Positions 54,705 through 63,576 of a stretch of DNA of 64,000 bases are shown here, piece by piece; the first letter of the stretch is position 1, and each line of letters opens with the position of its first letter. The notes under the pieces were generated by a model. It searched no databases, was not told the origin of the DNA, and saw only the letters and a program-made list of their open reading frames with translations. The stretch comes from Phenylobacterium aquaticum (GTDB taxonomy: Bacteria > Pseudomonadota > Alphaproteobacteria > Caulobacterales > Caulobacteraceae), in NCBI GenBank assembly GCA_947378305.1, contig CANCJJ010000001.1, forward strand, positions 62,001-126,000, given 5' to 3'. Both the position numbers and the translations under genes were made by a program.

Positions 54705-55402
54705 GTGGCCGACTTGTCCTGCTGATAGGGAACAGCGGCCTTTTTCAGGATCAGGCCGTGGGTCGAGTCGGCAATTCCCGCCAGGATGAACTGGACCGCC
54801 ATGGCGCACAGGATCAGGCCAAGCACCCGCACGACAATGGCCAGGCCAATCTTGCCCATCAACCGACTGATGATCGGGCTGGCCCAGAAGGACAACATGG
54901 TGCTCAGGGAGACGGCCACAATCACCCCCATGCCCGCTGCCAGACCGGCATAGCCAAAGGACTTGGCCTCACTGGCATAGATGATGACCGTCGAAATGGC
55001 CCCCGGCCCGATCAGCAGGGGCATGGCAAAGGGCACGATCATCTGTTCAAAGCGTCGTCGGGCATGGGCGACCCCCTCGCCAACCGCCTGGGTCGGGTCT
55101 CCGGCCAGGGTGTGGGTGAAGTCCTCCCGGGCCATTTCAAGCCCCAGCAGAAGCAGCAAGATCCCGCCTGCAATCCGGAAGGCTGGCAGGGAAATGCCGA
55201 AAAAGGCCAGCAAGCCCAGGCCGGTAAAATAGAAAAACGTCAGGAATCCCAGGACGAACAGGGACACAAAGACAGCGATAAGACGGGAATCCTTGTTCTT
55301 CACCCCGCTGGTGGCCGCCGCAAACAGGGGGACATTGCCGATCGGATCGATCAGGGCGAAGAGGGCGATGAAGAAGTTGACCGCGAAATTAAGAGGGCTC
55401 AT
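54701..55402 (-). CDS. MarC/UPF0056-family integral membrane protein
   Basis: A 233-residue protein with about six membrane helices. 'ALIDPIGNVPLFAAATSG' near the N-terminus and 'VPFAMPLLIGPGAISTVIIY' in the second half are MarC-family signatures. The original link of MarC to multiple antibiotic resistance was later withdrawn, so no transport substrate can be assigned. Divergent from pyrF across a 77-base gap. Confidence 0.9.
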   Translation of the reverse strand: MSPLNFAVNFFIALFALIDPIGNVPLFAAATSGVKNKDSRLIAVFVSLFVLGFLTFFYFTGLGLLAFFGISLPAFRIAGGILLLLLGLEMAREDFTHTLAGDPTQAVGEGVAHARRRFEQMIVPFAMPLLIGPGAISTVIIYASEAKSFGYAGLAAGMGVIVAVSLSTMLSFWASPIISRLMGKIGLAIVVRVLGLILCAMAVQFILAGIADSTHGLILKKAAVPYQQDKSAT

Positions 55403-55479
55403 GGGATCGTTCTAGCCTATTTCGCCGCCCGCGCCGACCTCCGTGAAGCGGAAAAAGGTGCGCATGTCCGGAGCTTGTC

Positions 55480-56181
55480 ATGTCCCAGACCCTTGCCGCC
55501 GATCCCCGACTGATCGTGCCCCTGGATGTGCCTACAGTAGACGAGGCCCGGGCCCTGGTGGCGACCCTGGGCGATGCGGTGAGCTTCTACAAGGTCGGGC
55601 TGGAGCTTTTTGCGACCGACGGCATGGCCCTTGCCAAGAGCCTCAAGGCCCAGGGCAAGCAGGTGTTTCTGGACTGGAAACTGCACGACATCGGGGCCAC
55701 GGTCGAGAAGGCCGCCCGGGCCCTGGCGGGGTCCGGCTGTGACCTCCTGACCGTGCATGGCGAACCCCAGGTCATGGCCGCGGCCGTCCGGGGCGTTGGC
55801 CAGTCGGGCCTGAAAATCCTGGCGGTGACGGTCCTGACCAGCCTGTCAGATGCGGATCTGGTCGAGGTCGGATATCATGAAACCGCCCGTGCCCTCGTGG
55901 AAAGGCGCATTCACCAGGCCCTGGCCGCAGGCTGTGCCGGTGTCGTCGCGAGCCCCCATGAGGCCGAACTCGCCCGGAAGATCGGCGGGAAGGATTTTCT
56001 GGTGGTGACGCCCGGCGTACGGCCAGACTGGGCGGCGAAGAACGATCAGGTCCGGGCCGCAAGCCCCGGGGAAGCCCTTGCGGCGGGAGCCTCCCACATT
56101 GTCTGCGGGCGCCCCATCACGGCGGCAAATGATCCCGTGGCGGCGGCGCAAAGGGTAATTGGCGAAATGGCAGGTCGCTAG
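55480..56181 (+). CDS. pyrF: Orotidine 5'-phosphate decarboxylase
   Basis: A 233-residue TIM-barrel enzyme producing UMP in pyrimidine synthesis. The catalytic Asp/Lys network is in 'FLDWKLHDIGATVEKAARAL', and the phosphate-binding end is 'FLVVTPGVRPDW' with 'IVCGRPITAANDPVAAAQRV'. Length typical of the short bacterial form. Its stop overlaps the convergent SDHAF4-like gene by four bases. Confidence 0.97.
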   Translation: MSQTLAADPRLIVPLDVPTVDEARALVATLGDAVSFYKVGLELFATDGMALAKSLKAQGKQVFLDWKLHDIGATVEKAARALAGSGCDLLTVHGEPQVMAAAVRGVGQSGLKILAVTVLTSLSDADLVEVGYHETARALVERRIHQALAAGCAGVVASPHEAELARKIGGKDFLVVTPGVRPDWAAKNDQVRAASPGEALAAGASHIVCGRPITAANDPVAAAQRVIGEMAGR

Positions 56182-56375
56182 AAGTCGACCGCAATCCCCT
56201 TGCGTTCCCAGTCCCCATAGCGCGTGGGTTCAAGGCCAGCGGGGCCGCCCTGTTCGGCAAGTTTCGCCGCCTGTTCCTCGACCTGGCGACGGGCCGCGGC
56301 CTCGGCCAGGGCGCGCTGGGCGGCAGGGGTCAGGGTCTTGCCCGGAGCGGCATTCGGCAGGTCTGAGGTGTCCAT
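56178..56375 (-). CDS. DUF1674/SDHAF4-like succinate dehydrogenase assembly factor
   Basis: A 65-residue protein ending 'GLEPTRYGDWERKGIAVDF', the signature of DUF1674, the SdhAF4 family. In mitochondria this factor binds flavinated SdhA and protects it before complex II assembly. The N-terminal half is a charged Ala/Glu helix. No sdh genes are in the window. It lies between pyrF (convergent) and rsmB (divergent). Confidence 0.9.
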   Translation of the reverse strand: MDTSDLPNAAPGKTLTPAAQRALAEAAARRQVEEQAAKLAEQGGPAGLEPTRYGDWERKGIAVDF

Positions 56376-56446
56376 CCAGCCAATTTAGGCGCTTCTGCGT
56401 GCATTGGCCAGTTGCGTTAAGACGCAGAAGCGGGCACGCCCACCTC

Positions 56447-57727
56447 GTGACTGATGAACCCATTTCCGGACTCCCCGCCCGCCGTGCGGCCCTCGACCTC
56501 CTGAGCGCGGCGCTTGCCCGCCGGGCAGGCATGGAGGAGGCTGCTTCCCGCCCCGCCTTTTCGGGCCTCTCGCCCCGTGACCGGGGATTTGCCCATGCCC
56601 TGACCCTGGCGACCCTGCGACACCTTGGTCCCATCGACCGGGCCCTGGATGCCCGCCTGGCCAAGGCTCCACCAGATGCGGTCCGCAATATCCTGCGTAT
56701 GGGCCTGGCCCAGGCCTTTGTACTCAAGACCCCGGCCTATGCCGCCGTGGGGGCCAGCGTCGACCTTGCTGCAGCCTCTGGAGATACCCGCCCCTTCAAG
56801 GGTCTGGTCAATGCCGTCCTGCGGGCCCTGACCCGAGACCCCCCGAACCTGACCGACCCGGAATCCCTGGCCCCGCCCTGGCTGTTTGCCCGCTGGCAGG
56901 CCGCCTTCGGGCGCGAAGAGGCCCTGGCCATGGCCGCCGTGATTGCCGAGGAACCGGCAACCGACCTGACGCCCAAGGACCCGTCCGCCCAACCGCCCGA
57001 GGGCCTCGAGGTGGAGGTCCTGGCGGGCGGCAGCTGGCGAACTGCCCTGCGCGGAGATGTCGCGACCTGGCCAGACTTTGCAGAGGGTCAGTGGTGGGTC
57101 CAGGATGCCAGCGCGGCCATTCCGGCCCGCCTCCTCGATCTCGGCCCCGGAAAAACCGTGCTCGACCTCTGCGCCGCTCCGGGCGGAAAGACCCTGCAAC
57201 TGGCCTCGACAGGCGCCACCGTCGTGGCTCTGGACCGCTCGGCCTCCCGGCTCAAGCGGGTGGCGGAAAACCTTGGCCGGGTCGGTCTGAGCGCGGAACT
57301 GGTCGTGGCCGATGCGGGAGAATGGTCGGATGGCCGCACCTTTGACGCGGTCCTGCTGGATGCGCCTTGCAGTGCCACCGGCACCTTCCGTCGAAACCCT
57401 GACGTCCTCTGGGCCGTTCGCCCCGGCGATATCGCCGCCCTCGCCTCTGTCCAGTCCCGATTGCTGGATCAGGCAGCCCTGAAGGTCCTGCCCGGCGGGC
57501 AACTGGTCTATTGCGTCTGCTCCCTGGAACCCGAGGAGGGCGAGGCCCAGATCGCCGCCTTTCTGGCCCGCCACCCAGACTTTGCCATTGCCCCGGTGAG
57601 GCCGGAGGAGGGCGGCGCGCCCGCCCCGTCCATTCGGGCGGATGGCACCCTTCGCCTTCTGCCCCATCATCGCCAGGGCGGCATGGACGGATTCTTTGCC
57701 GCAAGGTTGATCCGGACCGCAGATTAG
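56447..57727 (+). CDS. rsmB: 16S rRNA (cytosine-967 C5)-methyltransferase
   Basis: A 426-residue RsmB/Fmu enzyme. The N-terminal NusB-like RNA-binding domain covers about 10-140 ('DRGFAHALTLATLRHLGPID'), and the methyltransferase domain has SAM motif 'VLDLCAAPGGKTLQLA', the catalytic cysteines in 'LDAPCSATGTFRRNPDVLW' and 'LVYCVCSLEPEEG'. The ORF-track start (56159) is wrong: GTG 56447 fits family length. Divergent from the SDHAF4-like gene. Confidence 0.94.
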   Translation: MTDEPISGLPARRAALDLLSAALARRAGMEEAASRPAFSGLSPRDRGFAHALTLATLRHLGPIDRALDARLAKAPPDAVRNILRMGLAQAFVLKTPAYAAVGASVDLAAASGDTRPFKGLVNAVLRALTRDPPNLTDPESLAPPWLFARWQAAFGREEALAMAAVIAEEPATDLTPKDPSAQPPEGLEVEVLAGGSWRTALRGDVATWPDFAEGQWWVQDASAAIPARLLDLGPGKTVLDLCAAPGGKTLQLASTGATVVALDRSASRLKRVAENLGRVGLSAELVVADAGEWSDGRTFDAVLLDAPCSATGTFRRNPDVLWAVRPGDIAALASVQSRLLDQAALKVLPGGQLVYCVCSLEPEEGEAQIAAFLARHPDFAIAPVRPEEGGAPAPSIRADGTLRLLPHHRQGGMDGFFAARLIRTAD

Positions 57728-57766
57728 AGGCTTGGCTAAGGCGTGCCGGGCGGCTAAGCCCGAGAC

Positions 57767-58429
57767 ATGATCACGCGCCCCTCGATTATTGCTCCGTCCA
57801 TCCTGGCCGCTGACTTTGCCCGTCTGGGCGAGGAGGCCCGCGCCGTCGAGGCGGCTGGGGCAGACTGGCTGCATATTGATGTCATGGACGGCCATTTCGT
57901 GCCGAACATCACGCTCGGTCCGGACATTGTGAAGGCCCTGCGCCCGCATGTGAGCATCCCCTTTGACGTCCACCTCATGATTGCGCCCGTGGACCCCTAT
58001 ATCGAAGCCTTCGCGGCCGCCGGGGCCAATATCATCAGTGTTCACCCGGAAAGCGGGCCGCACCTGAACCGCACCCTGAAGCGGATTCGCCAGCTCGGCG
58101 CCAAGGCCGGTGTCGTCTTCAATCCCTCGACCTCACCCTCGGTGATTGACTGGATGATGGATGAGATCGACCTGATCCTGGTCATGTCGATCAATCCCGG
58201 ATTTGGCGGCCAGACCTTCATGCATTCCCAGCTCGCCAAGATCGCCCGGCTGCGGGAGATGATCGACGCCAGTGGCCGGGACATTGCCCTTGAGGTCGAC
58301 GGCGGTGTGACCGTGGAAACCGCCCCCCTTTGCCGGGCCGCAGGGGCCACAGCCCTGGTCGCCGGAACGGCCGTCTTCAAGGGCGGAGCGTCCGCCTATG
58401 CCGCCAATATCGCCGCCCTGCGCGGATAA
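57767..58429 (+). CDS. rpe: Ribulose-phosphate 3-epimerase
   Basis: A 220-residue TIM-barrel enzyme interconverting ribulose-5-P and xylulose-5-P in the pentose phosphate pathway. Signatures are 'PSILAADFARLGEEARAVEA', 'WLHIDVMDGHFVPNITLG', 'VMSINPGFGGQTFMHSQLAK' and 'LEVDGGVTVETA'. Length is normal. It lies 39 bases after rsmB, in the same direction as purH. Confidence 0.97.
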   Translation: MITRPSIIAPSILAADFARLGEEARAVEAAGADWLHIDVMDGHFVPNITLGPDIVKALRPHVSIPFDVHLMIAPVDPYIEAFAAAGANIISVHPESGPHLNRTLKRIRQLGAKAGVVFNPSTSPSVIDWMMDEIDLILVMSINPGFGGQTFMHSQLAKIARLREMIDASGRDIALEVDGGVTVETAPLCRAAGATALVAGTAVFKGGASAYAANIAALRG

Positions 58430-58502
58430 GCCGCCTGTGCATAAGGGTGGGATTTGAGGGTCTGCTCATTCCATTCCGGCGCGAACTCGACTAGGGATTT
58501 CC

Positions 58503-58580
58503 CCATCCTGGCGTAACTGGCGATAGAGGTGGGGCACCACCGGGGAGCGCAAGGGGTCTGTCTGCCGCGCGCCTGGGCAC
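58503..58580 (+). promoter_or_regulatory. ZTP riboswitch (pfl motif) controlling purH
   Basis: The leader contains the characteristic conserved parts of the pfl/ZTP aptamer: 'GCGTAACTGGCGA' on the 5' side, a P2 hairpin GGTGG/CCACC leading into 'CACCGGGGAGCG', then after a variable loop 'GCCGCGCGCCTGGGC' closing the pseudoknot. It lies 28 bases before the purH start. These riboswitches bind ZTP/ZMP, which build up when 10-formyl-tetrahydrofolate is short, and turn on purine and one-carbon genes. purH consumes ZMP (AICAR), so the connection is direct. No clear terminator is seen between the aptamer and the GGAG site, which favours translational control. Confidence 0.9.
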
Positions 58581-58608
58581 TATCCTCGTTCTTCCGATGG
58601 AGACTGCC

Positions 58609-60222
58609 ATGCCTGCCGCCCCTGATTTTCCCCCGGCTCCCGACCGCGCGCCCCTGAAGCGGGCCCTGATTTCCGTATCCGACAAGACGGGTCTGATCGA
58701 GGCAGCCCAGCGTCTGGCGGCTCAGGGCGTGGAGCTGGTTTCGACGGGTGGAACCCGCGCGGCCCTGGCGGCAGCAGGCCTTGCGGTCAAGGACATCTCC
58801 GAAATCACCGGCTTTCCGGAAATGATGGATGGGCGGGTCAAGACCCTGCATCCCCGGGTCCATGGCGGCCTGCTGGGGGTGCGCAATGCCCCGGCCCACG
58901 CCGAGGCCATGGCCGAACACGGTATTGCCGGTATCGACCTGGTCTATGTGAACCTCTACCCCTTCGAACAGACCGTGGCGGGCGGGGCGGACTTCGCCAC
59001 CGCCGTCGAGAATATCGATATTGGTGGCCCGGCCATGATCCGGTCTGCGGCCAAGAACCACGGCTATGTCGCCGTCTGCACCGAACTGGCCGACCTGGAA
59101 GAGGTTCTGGCCGACCTGGAGGCCACCGGCACGACCGGGCTGGACCTGCGCAAACACCTTGCCGCCCGCGCCTATGCCCGGACCGCGGCCTACGATTCCG
59201 CAATTGCCACCTGGTTTGCAGAGACCCTGGAAGACGCCGCCCCGCGCCGCCGGACCTTCTCCGGCAAGCTGGCCCAGACCATGCGGTATGGCGAAAACCC
59301 GCACCAGGCCGCCGCCTTCTATGTGGAGGAAAACCCGCGCCGGGGTGTGGCCACGGCCCGCCAGCTCCAGGGCAAGGCCTTAAGCTACAACAATATCGCC
59401 GATACCGACGCAGCGATTGAACTGGTCGCCGAATTCGCCCCCTCCGACAGCGCCGCCGTGGCCATTATCAAACACGCCAATCCGTGTGGCGTCGCCGTGG
59501 GCTCCGACCTGACAGAGGCCTATCTGCGCGCCCTGCAATGCGATCCCGTCTCGGCCTTTGGCGGCATAGTTGCGGTCAACCGGCGGCTCGACGCTGCCGC
59601 GGCCCGGGAAATCATCAAGATCTTCACCGAGGTCGTGGTCGCCCCCGAGGCCGATGACGAGGCGATTGCCCTGTTTGCCAAGAAGAAGGACCTGCGCCTG
59701 CTCCTGACCGGAGGCCTTCCCGACCCGAGAGCCCCGGGCAATGTCTTCAAGCAGGTTGCGGGCGGCTTCCTCGTCCAGGGACGGGACGACTCCCACCTGA
59801 GCGCCTCTGACCTCAGGATCGTCACCAAGCGTCAGCCCACCGACGCGGAGGTGCGCGACATGCTTTTTGCCTTCACCGTCGCCAAGCATGTGAAGTCGAA
59901 CGCGATTGTTTTTGCGAAAAATGGCCAGACGGCCGGGATCGGGGCTGGCCAGATGAACCGCCGGGATTCCGCCCGGATCGCCGCCCTGCGCGCGGGCGAG
60001 GCCGCCGAACAGGCCCACCTGCCCGAAAGCCTGGCCAAGGGCTCAGCCTGCGCCTCTGACGCCTTCTTCCCCTTTGCCGATGGTCTGATTCAGGCGGTGG
60101 AGGCCGGGGCAACCGCCATTATCCAGCCCGGCGGCTCCATTCGCGACGAGGAAGTCATTGCCGCCGCTGACGCCGCAGGCATTACCATGGCCTTTACCGG
60201 GGTCCGGGTTTTCCGGCACTAG
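58609..60222 (+). CDS. purH: Bifunctional AICAR formyltransferase/IMP cyclohydrolase
   Basis: A 537-residue enzyme for the last two steps to IMP. The N-terminal IMP cyclohydrolase domain has '[20 protein letters not shown]', '[18 protein letters not shown]' and '[16 protein letters not shown]'; the C-terminal AICAR transformylase has '[14 protein letters not shown]' (Lys-His catalytic pair) and '[18 protein letters not shown]'. The ORF begins at 58597, but ATG 58609 has GGAG six bases upstream and is preferred. Controlled by the ZTP riboswitch upstream. Confidence 0.97.
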   Translation: MPAAPDFPPAPDRAPLKRALISVSDKTGLIEAAQRLAAQGVELVSTGGTRAALAAAGLAVKDISEITGFPEMMDGRVKTLHPRVHGGLLGVRNAPAHAEAMAEHGIAGIDLVYVNLYPFEQTVAGGADFATAVENIDIGGPAMIRSAAKNHGYVAVCTELADLEEVLADLEATGTTGLDLRKHLAARAYARTAAYDSAIATWFAETLEDAAPRRRTFSGKLAQTMRYGENPHQAAAFYVEENPRRGVATARQLQGKALSYNNIADTDAAIELVAEFAPSDSAAVAIIKHANPCGVAVGSDLTEAYLRALQCDPVSAFGGIVAVNRRLDAAAAREIIKIFTEVVVAPEADDEAIALFAKKKDLRLLLTGGLPDPRAPGNVFKQVAGGFLVQGRDDSHLSASDLRIVTKRQPTDAEVRDMLFAFTVAKHVKSNAIVFAKNGQTAGIGAGQMNRRDSARIAALRAGEAAEQAHLPESLAKGSACASDAFFPFADGLIQAVEAGATAIIQPGGSIRDEEVIAAADAAGITMAFTGVRVFRH

Positions 60223-60228
60223 TCCGAC

Positions 60229-61125
60229 TTAAAAGGCCTTGGGCTTGACCCCATTGGCCGCGAAAAAGGCCAGCATCTTGGTCCAGCCATCGGCTGCCGC
60301 CACCGGATCATAACTGGTGCGGTAGTCGGCATGAAAGCCGTGCTGACTCTCGGGATAGAAGTTGATCTGGCTGCGGGTCTGGCCAGCAGCCAGCAGGGCG
60401 GCCCGCATGGCCTCAATGTCCGCAGGCGGAATGCCCTGATCCTTGCCGGCATAGAAGCCGATCACCGGGGTCTTCAGGCTCGGCACCAGTTGCAGGGGCC
60501 ACTGGCGATTGGGCTCCCCCAGAAACTCACCGGGCTTGGGCGGCGTCAGTCGGCCATACCAGGCGGCACCCACCCGAAAATCGCGCAGACGTTCGCAGGC
60601 CAGCCAGGCAATGGCCCCGCCCCAGCAAAAGCCGGTGATCGCCATCCGGCTCTTGTCCACAAAGGACTGGGCCTTGAGATAGCTAAGGGTCCCGCCCAGA
60701 TCATTCATGATCTGCTTGTCGGTCGCGGTGCCGACGATCTTGCGGATCAGGTTGAAGTCATTGGTGATCGAAGGATCCCCGGCACGAATGAAGAAATCCG
60801 GCGCAATGGCGACATAGCCGAGCTTGGCCAGTCGGCGGCAGGTGTCGCGAATATATTCATGAACCCCGAAGACCTCGGAAATCACCACCACCACCGGAAA
60901 GCGGCCCTTGGCATCTGGCCTCGCCTGATAGGCGGGGATCAGGCGATCCCCGACATCGACCTCGACCATGCCCGCCACCAGGCCGGTGCCGTCGGTATGA
61001 ACCGGCTCAGCCTCGGCGGAGAGAGCATAGACCGCATAACCCCCGAAGGCCGCCAGGGCCAGGGCGCGACGCGAAAGGTTCAGGTCGGAGGGCTGTGTGC
61101 CCTCGGGGCGGGTCAGAGTTTTCAT
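60229..61125 (-). CDS. Dienelactone hydrolase family protein with Tat-like signal
   Basis: A 298-residue alpha/beta hydrolase. The nucleophile is Cys in 'ITGFCWGGAIAWLACE', as in dienelactone hydrolases; the acid is in 'FYAGKDQGIPPAD' and the His in 'ESQHGFHADYRTSYDP'. The N-terminus 'LSRRALALAAFGGYAVYALS' followed by AEA looks like a twin-arginine signal, so the protein may be periplasmic. ATG 61125 is chosen; the ORF-track extension lacks homology. It converges with purH, six bases apart. Substrate not known. Confidence 0.88.
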   Translation of the reverse strand: MKTLTRPEGTQPSDLNLSRRALALAAFGGYAVYALSAEAEPVHTDGTGLVAGMVEVDVGDRLIPAYQARPDAKGRFPVVVVISEVFGVHEYIRDTCRRLAKLGYVAIAPDFFIRAGDPSITNDFNLIRKIVGTATDKQIMNDLGGTLSYLKAQSFVDKSRMAITGFCWGGAIAWLACERLRDFRVGAAWYGRLTPPKPGEFLGEPNRQWPLQLVPSLKTPVIGFYAGKDQGIPPADIEAMRAALLAAGQTRSQINFYPESQHGFHADYRTSYDPVAAADGWTKMLAFFAANGVKPKAF

Positions 61126-61564
61126 GGGTCTAGCCTCCCTGGGTGCAGGACGAATGTCTTTATCCAACTGTATGCCGCGCACCCTAAGGACAAGGCAAGT
61201 CGTCTGGTTCGGGACGCGTGTCGGGACTGGGCGGGCCTGCAAGGAAGGGCTGGAAAAATTCAGTGGAAAAATTCCTGGGGATGAACCTGCGGGTTTTAGC
61301 CCCGCCGAGAGGCCAGAAACCTGATTTTATCGATTAAATTCAATAATTAATGAGGAAAAGAGACCTCAGCAATTCCTCTGGATTTTCATGACTTGCCCTT
61401 GCGGTGGCAATTCAAGTCCCCATATCGCGACTCGACGGCGGCGTCTGCAAAGGATACCCGCCCGGGACCCTGATCGAACCGGGGATCGCAAATTGACGAG
61501 AGGCGCTTGGAAACGGGGCCTCCCACATGCGGTCGCCCATATTGGAGCGAGTAGAGACTCTATC
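61126..61564. other. 439-base intergenic region upstream of dnaK
   Basis: No gene is seen here. It holds two 11-base direct repeats 'TGGAAAAATTC' (61251-61261 and 61264-61274), an AT-rich stretch (61323-61355), a GAGGAA/TTCCTC inverted repeat (61352-61378), the sigma32-type promoter of dnaK (61398-61425) and a 5' leader of about 130 bases. The promoter of the divergent hydrolase must also be here. A TTATCCAAC word near 61158 resembles a DnaA box but is single. Confidence 0.6.
61398..61425 (+). promoter_or_regulatory. Sigma32-type promoter of dnaK
   Basis: CTTG (61398-61401) followed after 17 bases by CCCATAT (61419-61425) fits the alphaproteobacterial heat-shock promoter CTTG-N17/18-CYTATNT well. 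Transcription would begin about 8 bases downstream, leaving a leader of about 130 bases before ATG 61565. The same pattern is found before rpoH. Confidence 0.75.
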
Positions 61565-63457
61565 ATGAGCAAGATTATCGGTATTGACCTTGGCACCACC
61601 AATTCGTGCGTGGCCATCATGGACGGCAAGAACCCCAAGGTGATCGAAAATGCGGAAGGCGTGCGCACCACGCCCTCGGTTGTCGCCTTCCTGGAAGACG
61701 GGGAGCGCCTCATCGGTCAGCCGGCCAAGCGTCAGGCCGTGACCAACCCGACCAACACCCTCTTCGCCATCAAGCGTCTGATCGGCCGCAACTATGCCGA
61801 TCCGCTGGTGGAGAAGGACAAGGGCATGGTGCCCTATGACATCGTAAAGGGCCCGACCGGCGATGCCTGGGTCCGCGCGCAGGACAAGGATTATTCCCCC
61901 CAGCAGGTTTCGGCCTTCATCCTTCAGAAGATGAAGGAAGCCGCCGAGCAGCATCTGGGCGAAAAGGTCGACAAGGCCGTCATTACCGTTCCCGCCTATT
62001 TCAACGATGCCCAGCGTCAGGCCACCAAGGATGCGGGCAAGATTGCCGGTCTGGAAGTCCTGCGGATCATCAATGAGCCCACCGCAGCGGCCCTGGCCTA
62101 TGGTCTGGACAAGAACGACGGCAAGAAGATCGTGGTTTACGATCTCGGCGGCGGCACCTTCGACGTTTCCGTCCTGGAAATCGGCGATGGCGTCTTCGAA
62201 GTGAAGTCCACCAATGGCGACACCTTCCTCGGCGGTGAGGATTTCGACCTGCGGATCGTCGATTTCCTGGCCGAAGAGTTCAAGAAGGAAACCAGCGTTG
62301 ACCTGCGCAAGGACAAGCTGGCCCTGCAGCGCCTCAAGGAAGAGGGTGAAAAGGCCAAGAAGGAACTGTCCTTCACCGCCCAGTACGAAGTGAACCTGCC
62401 CTTCATCTCGATGAATGCCTCAGGCCCGCTTCACCTGAACATCAAGATCACCCGCTCCAAGCTGGAAAGCCTGGTTGAAGACCTGGTGGCCAAGACCATC
62501 GGCCCCTGTGATCAGGCGCTGAAGGATGCCGGTCTGAAGAAGTCCGACATTGATGAAGTCATTCTGGTCGGCGGCATGACCCGCATGCCCAAGGTGATCG
62601 AGACCGTGAAGGCCTTCTTTGGTCGCGAACCCCACACCGGCGTGAACCCGGATGAGGTCGTGGCTCTGGGTGCCGCCATTCAGGCGGGCGTGCTTCAGGG
62701 CGATGTTAAGGACGTTCTGCTCCTCGACGTCACCCCCCTGACCCTGGGCATTGAAACCCTGGGCGGCGTCTTCACACCGCTGATCGAACGCAACACCACC
62801 ATCCCGACCAAGCGGTCCCAGACCTTCTCCACGGCTGAAGACAGCCAGTCGGCGGTGACCATCCGGGTCTTCCAGGGCGAGCGCCCCATGGCCCATGACA
62901 ACAAGATGCTGGGACAGTTCGATCTGGTCGGCATTCCCCCGGCTCCCCGCGGCGTGCCTCAGGTTGAAGTCACCTTCGACATCGACGCCAATGGCATCGT
63001 CAATGTCTCGGCCCGGGACAAGGCGACCTCCAAGGAACAGTCCATCCGGATCCAGGCCAATGGCGGCCTTTCGGATGCTGACATTGAGGCCATGGTTCGG
63101 GAAGCCGAGGCCAACAAGGCCGATGACGAAAAGCGCAAGTCCCTGGTGGAGGCCCGCAATCACGGCGAGGCCCTGATCCATTCGACGGAAAAGGCCATGA
63201 CCGATCACGGCGACAAGGTCGGTCAGGCGGAGAAGGATGCCATTACGGCGGCAATCGAGGACCTGAAGTCGGCCCTTGCCGGCGAGGATGCCGAGGCCAT
63301 CACCACCAAGACCCAGACCCTGGCCCAGGCCTCCATGAAGCTTGGCGAGGCCATGTATGCCCAGCAAGAGGGCGGTGAAGGCGAAGACGGACAGGCGGGC
63401 GGCGAAGATGTCGTCGATGCCGAGTTCGAAGAAGTCTCTGACGATCACCCCAAGTAA
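61565..63457 (+). CDS. dnaK: Chaperone protein DnaK (Hsp70)
   Basis: A 630-residue Hsp70. ATG 61565 gives the standard start '[20 protein letters not shown]'. The ATPase domain covers 1-380 ('[19 protein letters not shown]', '[14 protein letters not shown]'), then the interdomain linker '[12 protein letters not shown]', the substrate-binding beta domain and the helical lid. The C-terminus '[16 protein letters not shown]' keeps the conserved EEV-type end. The ORF-track start at 61388 is upstream of the family start. Works with DnaJ, next gene, and likely feeds back on sigma32. Confidence 0.98.
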   Translation: MSKIIGIDLGTTNSCVAIMDGKNPKVIENAEGVRTTPSVVAFLEDGERLIGQPAKRQAVTNPTNTLFAIKRLIGRNYADPLVEKDKGMVPYDIVKGPTGDAWVRAQDKDYSPQQVSAFILQKMKEAAEQHLGEKVDKAVITVPAYFNDAQRQATKDAGKIAGLEVLRIINEPTAAALAYGLDKNDGKKIVVYDLGGGTFDVSVLEIGDGVFEVKSTNGDTFLGGEDFDLRIVDFLAEEFKKETSVDLRKDKLALQRLKEEGEKAKKELSFTAQYEVNLPFISMNASGPLHLNIKITRSKLESLVEDLVAKTIGPCDQALKDAGLKKSDIDEVILVGGMTRMPKVIETVKAFFGREPHTGVNPDEVVALGAAIQAGVLQGDVKDVLLLDVTPLTLGIETLGGVFTPLIERNTTIPTKRSQTFSTAEDSQSAVTIRVFQGERPMAHDNKMLGQFDLVGIPPAPRGVPQVEVTFDIDANGIVNVSARDKATSKEQSIRIQANGGLSDADIEAMVREAEANKADDEKRKSLVEARNHGEALIHSTEKAMTDHGDKVGQAEKDAITAAIEDLKSALAGEDAEAITTKTQTLAQASMKLGEAMYAQQEGGEGEDGQAGGEDVVDAEFEEVSDDHPK

Positions 63458-63469
63458 GCTCGATACCAG

Positions 63470-63509
63470 GGTCCCGGGCAGACAGCCTCCCCTTGCTGTG
63501 TCCGGGACC
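63470..63509 (+). terminator. First hairpin in the dnaK-dnaJ gap
   Basis: GGTCCCGG/CCGGGACC stem extended inside by ACAG/CTGT with an interior loop, 12 bases after the dnaK stop codon. It lacks a T-tract. It probably attenuates read-through into dnaJ or protects the 3' end of dnaK mRNA, giving more DnaK than DnaJ. Confidence 0.55.
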
Positions 63510-63525
63510 GTCCTTCACACTGTCC

Positions 63526-63547
63526 GGGCCTGAAATGTTTCGGGCCC
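63526..63547 (+). terminator. Second hairpin in the dnaK-dnaJ gap
   Basis: Stem GGGCCTGAAA/TTTCGGGCCC, ten bases with one T-G wobble and almost no loop (TG). It lies 30 bases before the dnaJ start. In the transcript the stem could also hinder ribosome access to dnaJ. No T-tract follows. Confidence 0.5.
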
Positions 63548-63576
63548 TATCCTGATCCTTGTGAGCGCCACGACCC

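Noticed and set aside
56417-58063. 548-residue minus-strand ORF opposite rsmB and rpe
   Set aside because: It spans two well-supported genes and the gap between them; a shadow frame.
61150-61170. Possible DnaA box or replication origin near dnaK
   Set aside because: Only one imperfect TTATCCAAC word; no cluster of boxes and no dnaA gene in the window.
61321-61355. Possible CtrA-binding site (TTAA pair) upstream of dnaK
   Set aside because: The two TTAA words are separated by nine bases, not the required seven.
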